Shown piece after piece: positions 63,123 to 64,000 of a stretch of DNA of 64,000 bases (the first letter of the stretch is position 1; every line of letters starts with the position of its first letter). This DNA is from Alphaproteobacteria bacterium (GTDB taxonomy: Bacteria; Pseudomonadota; Alphaproteobacteria; Micavibrionales; Micavibrionaceae): the NCBI GenBank assembly GCA_021775915.1, contig JAJFGW010000039.1, forward strand, positions 1-64,000, given 5' to 3'. The notes beneath the pieces are model-generated. The model had not been told where the DNA came from, did no database searches, and worked only from the letters and a program-made list of their open reading frames with translations. The position numbers and the translations under genes were made by a program.

Positions 63123-64000
63123 ATGGACTTAGGTACTATATTTACAGCAGCGGCCATAGGCATTCCCGCCTTTATCCTAATAGCTAGAAGCTTGGTCATG
63201 ACAGAACCCGCCCATGAAACACTCGTTACCAGTTTTGGTAAATTCAAGGGTATTAGGGAGCCTGGCCTCAGCTATAAACATTTCTGGCAAAAAGGTACGG
63301 AAATCGGCATTTTCACAAGGACGGAGTCAGACGACCTTAATGTTGCGACAACGGATACAAATGACACCAAACTACCTGTCAGGATCAGCTGGTCTGTTTC
63401 AGATTCCAACCGGTTTGCATTTGAAAATAACAACCCCCGGGAAGAAATGATAAGCATTATTTATGCCGCTGTGCGTGAACAAGCTCATAGTATGTCAGTT
63501 GAAGATTTGTTTGGCGAAAAAGATTCAATCAAAAAAAGCATTCTCGAAGATCAGGACATGCTCTCCAGCATGGAAAAACGCCTTGGCATCAAGATAGAAA
63601 ATATTATTATTGATGAGCCAAAACCGCCGCAGGAAATCATCAATGCCAAGAAACGAATTGAAACAGCAAACCTGGAACTACAGGCCGCCGAAAAAGAAGC
63701 AAAGACATTAAAAATCAAAATTGTTGCCAAAGCGGAAGCAGACATGGAACGGCGTGATCTTGAAGGTCAGGGTGCCGCTAAATTTAAAGCCAATATAGTA
63801 CAAGGCATTGCCTCCGAGGCTAAATCAATCGTCGACGGTTCCGGCGGTAACATTACAGCCAAGCAAGCAATGGATATTGTCTTGAGAATGCTCGAACTGG
63901 AAGTGCAGGAAAAGGCCGCAGGAAGCAACAACAAAGTGTTCTTTATGGGGACTGGCGGAAGCTCCTCCGGCGGCGTCAGTTTGACCAAAGAAGACTTAAT
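63123..64000 (+). CDS. SPFH/band-7 domain protein, C-terminus beyond window
   Basis: 292 residues visible, frame open at the window end. One N-terminal membrane helix (TIFTAAAIGIPAFILIARSL), then the band-7 domain: ETLVTSFGKFKGIREPGLSY, VRISWSVSDSNRFAFENNNP, AAVREQAHSMSVEDLFGEKD. A coiled-coil region with LQAAEKEAKTLKIKIVAKAE follows, typical of stomatin/HflK-like proteins, which form membrane rings and regulate proteases or channels. AGGGAG precedes the ATG. The end, GTGGSSSGGVSL, suggests that little is missing. Confidence 0.9.
   Translation, partial: MDLGTIFTAAAIGIPAFILIARSLVMTEPAHETLVTSFGKFKGIREPGLSYKHFWQKGTEIGIFTRTESDDLNVATTDTNDTKLPVRISWSVSDSNRFAFENNNPREEMISIIYAAVREQAHSMSVEDLFGEKDSIKKSILEDQDMLSSMEKRLGIKIENIIIDEPKPPQEIINAKKRIETANLELQAAEKEAKTLKIKIVAKAEADMERRDLEGQGAAKFKANIVQGIASEAKSIVDGSGGNITAKQAMDIVLRMLELEVQEKAAGSNNKVFFMGTGGSSSGGVSLTKEDL

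Overview
This window looks like a piece of an alphaproteobacterial chromosome of moderate G+C content. The lineage call rests on a MucR/Ros regulator, a CpdR-type response regulator, a Phasin_2 protein, a Tad/Cpa pilus locus in the Caulobacter arrangement with a full CtrA-type box (TTAA-N7-TTAA) at the pilin promoter, and the conserved neighbourhood ychF-pth-rplY ... prs-pgeF-midA-lgt ... ubiK-proC. The species cannot be named from the sequence. Almost all genes are intact and densely packed. No insertion sequence, phage block or CRISPR array was seen.

Layout. 1-7.8 kb: a divergent two-partner secretion pair, with a giant TpsA exoprotein running off the left edge and its TpsB outer-membrane transporter. 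7.9-16.6 kb: an orphan ABC-2 permease with a lipoprotein, recX, a PAS sensor kinase, a phasin, csaA, an OmpR/EnvZ-like pair and ilvE. 16.7-19.7 kb: a 1006-residue protein ending in a T4-type lysozyme domain. 19.7-31.6 kb: housekeeping genes (ychF, pth, rplY, prs, pgeF, midA, lgt, hldD, ubiK, ybjN-like, proC, mucR, tsaB, nitroreductase). 31.6-41.7 kb: envelope genes (degenerate polysaccharide deacetylase, GT25, O-antigen-ligase-like, GT4), an Nfu protein, a Leu/Glu-type dehydrogenase, an RluD-like synthase and cpdR. 41.8 kb: tRNA-Val(GAC). 42-58.5 kb: the Tad pilus locus. 58.5-64 kb: purA, an ankyrin protein, thiD, glmM, a small membrane protein and a band-7/SPFH protein running off the right edge.

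How the genes work together. The Tad locus appears complete for pilus assembly: Flp pilin, prepilin peptidase CpaA, CpaB, secretin CpaC, lipoprotein CpaD, CpaE, ATPase CpaF, TadB/TadC, a TadD-like TPR lipoprotein, two TadE/F pseudopilins and a TadG-like VWA protein. Upstream of TadE and on the same strand lie a membrane protein and a membrane-anchored protein with a kinase-like fold that lacks the catalytic motifs. Transcription seems to be split into modules by strong terminators before and after flp. The CtrA-type box at flp and the nearby cpdR suggest cell-cycle control of the pilus, as in Caulobacter.

The most unusual items are the TpsA protein with a very long NosD-like beta-helix, the lysozyme-domain protein whose active site seems to carry His where T4 lysozyme has Thr26, the pseudokinase in the Tad locus, the deacetylase lacking two metal ligands, and a hairpin built of heptamer repeats between rplY and pth.
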